From: Amycolatopsis mediterranei
Lineage (GTDB): Bacteria; Actinomycetota; Actinomycetes; Mycobacteriales; Pseudonocardiaceae
Assembly (NCBI RefSeq): GCF_026017845.1
Contig: NZ_CP100416.1
Coordinates: 7,627,326 to 7,691,325 of the forward strand
Direction of reading: 5' to 3'
DNA: 64,000 nt
Shown: piece by piece, positions 61,499 to 64,000 of the stretch
Numbering within the stretch: position 1 is the stretch's first letter
Layout: each line of letters opens with the position of its first letter
The notes under the pieces: model-generated
Database searches by the model: none
What the model was told of the DNA's origin: nothing
What the model saw: only the letters and a program-made list of their open reading frames with translations
Translations under genes and position numbers: made by a program

Positions 61499-63856
61499 AT
61501 GACGCACATCCGGAAAGCGCTGGCCGTTGTGGCTGCGGCGCTCTCGATTACGACACTCGGCACCGGCGTCGCGACGGCCGGGGAGGACAGCGCGAAAGCC
61601 GTCCTGCGCTACACCGAACACGGCATCCCGCACATCGTCGCCAAGGACTTCGCCGGGCTCGGCTACGGGTACGGCTACGCCGCGGCGACCGACAACATCT
61701 GCGAGCTCGCGAAGATCTACGTCACGGTGAGCGCGCAGCGGTCGCGGTACTTCGGCCCGGACGGCGAGGGCTACCCGTCGCTGTCGGAGGCGAAGAACAA
61801 CCTGCACAGCGACCTGTTCTTCCAGCAGCTCAACGACTCCGGCGTGGTCGACCGGCTGGTCGCGCAACCCGCGCCGCAGGGGCCGCGGCCCGAGGTCCGG
61901 CAGATCGTTTCGGGCTACGTCAAGGGGTTCAACACCTTCCTGGCCCGCACCGGCCGGTCCGGGATCACCGATCCGGCCTGCCGCGGCGCGGACTGGGTCC
62001 GGCCGATCAGCGAGCAGGACTTCTACCGGCACTTCTACTCGATCGCCGTCACCGGCGGCCTGGGTTTCGTCACCGAAGGGCTGTTCGCGGCGCCGCCGTC
62101 CGGTGCGGCGTCCGCGAGTCCGGGCACGCCCGCCCAACTGTCCGCGAGCCTGCGTGACGGGCTCGGCAAGGGCGGCCTCGGCAGCAACGGCATCGCCATC
62201 GGCAGCGACGGGACCGCGGCAGGCCAGGGCAGCGTGCTGCTCGGCAACCCGCACTACCCGTGGCACGACGGCCGGCGGTTCTGGCAGAGCCAGCTGACCA
62301 TTCCCGGCCGGGTCGACGTGGCCGGGGCGAGCCTGCTCGGCATGCCGTTCGTGATGATCGGGCACACCGCGGACGCGGCCTGGACGCACACGGTGTCCAC
62401 CCCGGTCACGTTCGGGCTGTTCGAAGTGCCGCTGGCGGCCGGTGACCCGACGACGTACACGGTCGACGGGAAGCCCGAGAAGATGACCTCCCGCGAGGTC
62501 ACGGTCCAGGTGCGCCAGGCGGACGGTTCGCTCGAGCCGGTCCGCCAGACCTTCTGGTCGACCCGGTACGGCCCGGTGCTGAACGACGTCGGCGGCTTTC
62601 CGGTGCCGTGGACGGCGAAGTCGGCGTACGCGCTGCGCGACGCCAACGCGACCAACATGCGCGGGCTGAACACGTGGTTCGAACTCGACCAGGCGCGCAG
62701 CACGGCCGACGTCGTCCACGCGCTCAGCAGCACGCAGGGCGTGCCGTGGGTGAACACGATCGCCACCGACCGGGCGGGCAACGCGCTCTACGCCGACATC
62801 CAGGTCGTCCCGCACGTCACCGACGAACTGGCCGAGGCGTGCAGCACTCCCCTGGGGCGCCAGACGTTCCCCGGCGACCAACTGGCCATTTTGGACGGTG
62901 GGAAGTCGTCCTGCCAGTGGGGTTCCGACCCCGGAGCGCTGGAACCGGGCATCTTCGCGCCGGCCCGGCTACCGCAGCAGCAGCGCCGTGACTACGAACT
63001 CAACACGAACGACAGCGCCTGGCTGGCGAACGCGAAGGCGCCGATCACGGGGTACCCGCACATCGTCGGAGACCAGGCGACCGAGCGCAACCCGCGGACC
63101 CGGGAGGCGCTGCGCACGGCCGAACAGGGCGGATTCAGCACGGACTCGATGAAGAACATGCTCTTCACCGACCACAGCCTGTTCGCCGACCTGGCGGCGG
63201 CGGACCTGGCGAAGCTGTGCGCATCCTTCCCCGGCGGGCAGGCGCCGTCGTCGTCCGGCCCGGTCCCGGTCGGCCCGGCGTGCACCGCACTGGCGAACTG
63301 GGACCACACATATTCCCTGGACAGCCGGGGTTCGCTGCTGTTCCAGCAGTTCGCCGCGCGGCTGGGCGGGCTTCCCCGGTTCACCGTGCCGTTCGATCCG
63401 AAGGCCCCGCTGACCACGCCGAACACGCTGAACGTCGGCAATGCGGACATCCAGAAGGCCTTCGGGAACGCGATCGCGGAGCTGCGCACGGCGGGGCTCG
63501 CCCCGGACGCGCGGCTGCGCGACGGCCAGTCCGTCACCCGCAACGGCGAGCGCATCCCGATCCACGGCGGCCAGGGTTTCCTCGGCGTGCTCAACGTGAT
63601 GACGCCGGTGTGGGATCCGGCGCACGGGAACACCGAGGTCGTGCACGGCTCCAGCTACCTCCAGGTGGTGGGGTTCACCGGGCACGGGTGCCCGGACTCC
63701 TCGACGTTGCTGACGTATTCGCAGTCGGCGAACCCGGCGTCGCCGTACTTCAGTGACCAGACGAAGCTCTACAGCCGGGGTGAGTGGGTGAAGGGCCGGT
63801 TCTGCGAGGCCGACATCCTGCGCTCACCCGCGCTGCGGGTCGTCGTGCTGCGCTGA
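61499..63856 (+). CDS. Secreted penicillin-acylase-family N-acylase (aculeacin-A-acylase-like)
   Basis: A 785-residue Ntn-hydrolase precursor that should be exported and self-cleaved. Signal peptide 1-~27 (ATA). The alpha chain begins near VLRYTEHGIPHIVAKDFAGLGYGYGYA. The beta chain should start at Ser229 in GGLGSNGIAIG, the nucleophile released by autoproteolysis. Length and the GIPHIVA start resemble Actinoplanes aculeacin/echinocandin acylase and Streptomyces penicillin V and AHL acylases, which remove acyl side chains from lipopeptides or homoserine lactones. Actual substrate unknown. AAGGGGG precedes the ATG; a palindrome lies just upstream. Confidence 0.92.
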   Translation: MTHIRKALAVVAAALSITTLGTGVATAGEDSAKAVLRYTEHGIPHIVAKDFAGLGYGYGYAAATDNICELAKIYVTVSAQRSRYFGPDGEGYPSLSEAKNNLHSDLFFQQLNDSGVVDRLVAQPAPQGPRPEVRQIVSGYVKGFNTFLARTGRSGITDPACRGADWVRPISEQDFYRHFYSIAVTGGLGFVTEGLFAAPPSGAASASPGTPAQLSASLRDGLGKGGLGSNGIAIGSDGTAAGQGSVLLGNPHYPWHDGRRFWQSQLTIPGRVDVAGASLLGMPFVMIGHTADAAWTHTVSTPVTFGLFEVPLAAGDPTTYTVDGKPEKMTSREVTVQVRQADGSLEPVRQTFWSTRYGPVLNDVGGFPVPWTAKSAYALRDANATNMRGLNTWFELDQARSTADVVHALSSTQGVPWVNTIATDRAGNALYADIQVVPHVTDELAEACSTPLGRQTFPGDQLAILDGGKSSCQWGSDPGALEPGIFAPARLPQQQRRDYELNTNDSAWLANAKAPITGYPHIVGDQATERNPRTREALRTAEQGGFSTDSMKNMLFTDHSLFADLAAADLAKLCASFPGGQAPSSSGPVPVGPACTALANWDHTYSLDSRGSLLFQQFAARLGGLPRFTVPFDPKAPLTTPNTLNVGNADIQKAFGNAIAELRTAGLAPDARLRDGQSVTRNGERIPIHGGQGFLGVLNVMTPVWDPAHGNTEVVHGSSYLQVVGFTGHGCPDSSTLLTYSQSANPASPYFSDQTKLYSRGEWVKGRFCEADILRSPALRVVVLR

Positions 63857-63864
63857 GAAGTCTC

Positions 63865-63898
63865 GGCGGAGGCGGGCGGTCGACCGCTCGCTTCCGCC
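63865..63898. terminator. Long imperfect hairpin after the acylase
   Basis: GGCGGAGGCGGGCGGTC (63865-63881) and GACCGCTCGCTTCCGCC (63882-63898) pair at 15 of 17 positions with no free loop, 9 nt after the stop. Could serve both strands, since a minus-strand gene ends at 63921. Confidence 0.6.
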
Positions 63899-63920
63899 GA
63901 CAGCGCGACGGGACCGAATC

Positions 63921-64000
63921 TCACGGCTGGGGCTGCTGACTCGCCAACGTCCCGGCCGCCATGCGGCGGGCGACGTCCTTCCGCAGCCACAGCAGCCACA
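63921..64000 (-). CDS. C-terminal end of an unidentified protein (partial)
   Basis: On the minus strand the last 80 nt read WLLWLRKDVARRMAAGTLAS, followed by QQPQP and a TGA at 63921-63923. The hydrophobic-then-basic pattern and the stop placed just before a hairpin suggest the tail of a real gene that begins outside the window. Too short to name; a chance open frame is possible. Confidence 0.35.
   Translation of the reverse strand, partial: WLLWLRKDVARRMAAGTLASQQPQP

Overview
This 64 kb window comes from the chromosome of a high-GC actinomycete. It is most likely an Amycolatopsis or a close relative in the Pseudonocardiales. The evidence is strongly GC-biased codon use, many GTG starts, mycothiol- and F420-type enzymes, and a gene order that matches the mycobacterial block rpsT, holA, comEC, comEA, degV, octT, gpgP, rsfS, nadD, followed by obg, rpmA, rplU, rne and ndk. 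The genus is an inference; no rRNA is present. I found no tRNA, rRNA, CRISPR array, transposase or prophage.

Layout. 1-3650 is an assimilatory sulfate operon (cysH, cysD, cysN, sirohydrochlorin chelatase). 3747-7941 is an accessory insertion of visibly lower GC. It is dominated by one very large protein that fuses a helix-turn-helix, an HD phosphohydrolase and a GHKL/Hsp90-like ATPase, and it is the best candidate for an undescribed conflict system. 7942-16370 holds small secreted and metabolic genes, a guanyl-specific RNase with its barstar inhibitor, an amino-acid permease, and a MarR/nitronate monooxygenase pair with an internal operator-promoter. 16394-18251 is a chitinolytic hexosaminidase behind a DasR-type operator. 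18323-25684 holds diverse small enzymes plus lepA.

25984-36850 is the conserved core block: rpsT, holA, a SAM-riboswitch-controlled threonine-synthase-like gene, a DUF4231/SLATT-like membrane protein, the DNA-uptake proteins ComEC and ComEA, and the nadD-rsfS-gpgP-octT-degV run. 36851-44051 holds a RecQ helicase fused to a phosphoribosyltransferase domain, a decayed transporter, argS and a TetR/SDR divergent pair. 44052-50444 is proB-obgE-rpmA-rplU-rne on the minus strand. 50992-64000 holds a subtilisin, a three-gene ABC exporter, a two-enzyme secreted hydrolase, ndk, a Tat-exported PhoD phosphatase and an aculeacin-acylase-like enzyme.

Intergenic DNA is unusually structured. Three separate gene 3' ends carry tandem repeats with an exact 21-nt period and a shared core. 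Two other spots carry degenerate minisatellites. A 48-nt element is duplicated in the same orientation just before argS and before ndk. Several operators can be read directly: a DasR-like element, a CRP-like site TGTGA-N6-TCACA, and MarR- and TetR-type palindromes. All family assignments come from reading motifs by eye; no database search was run.
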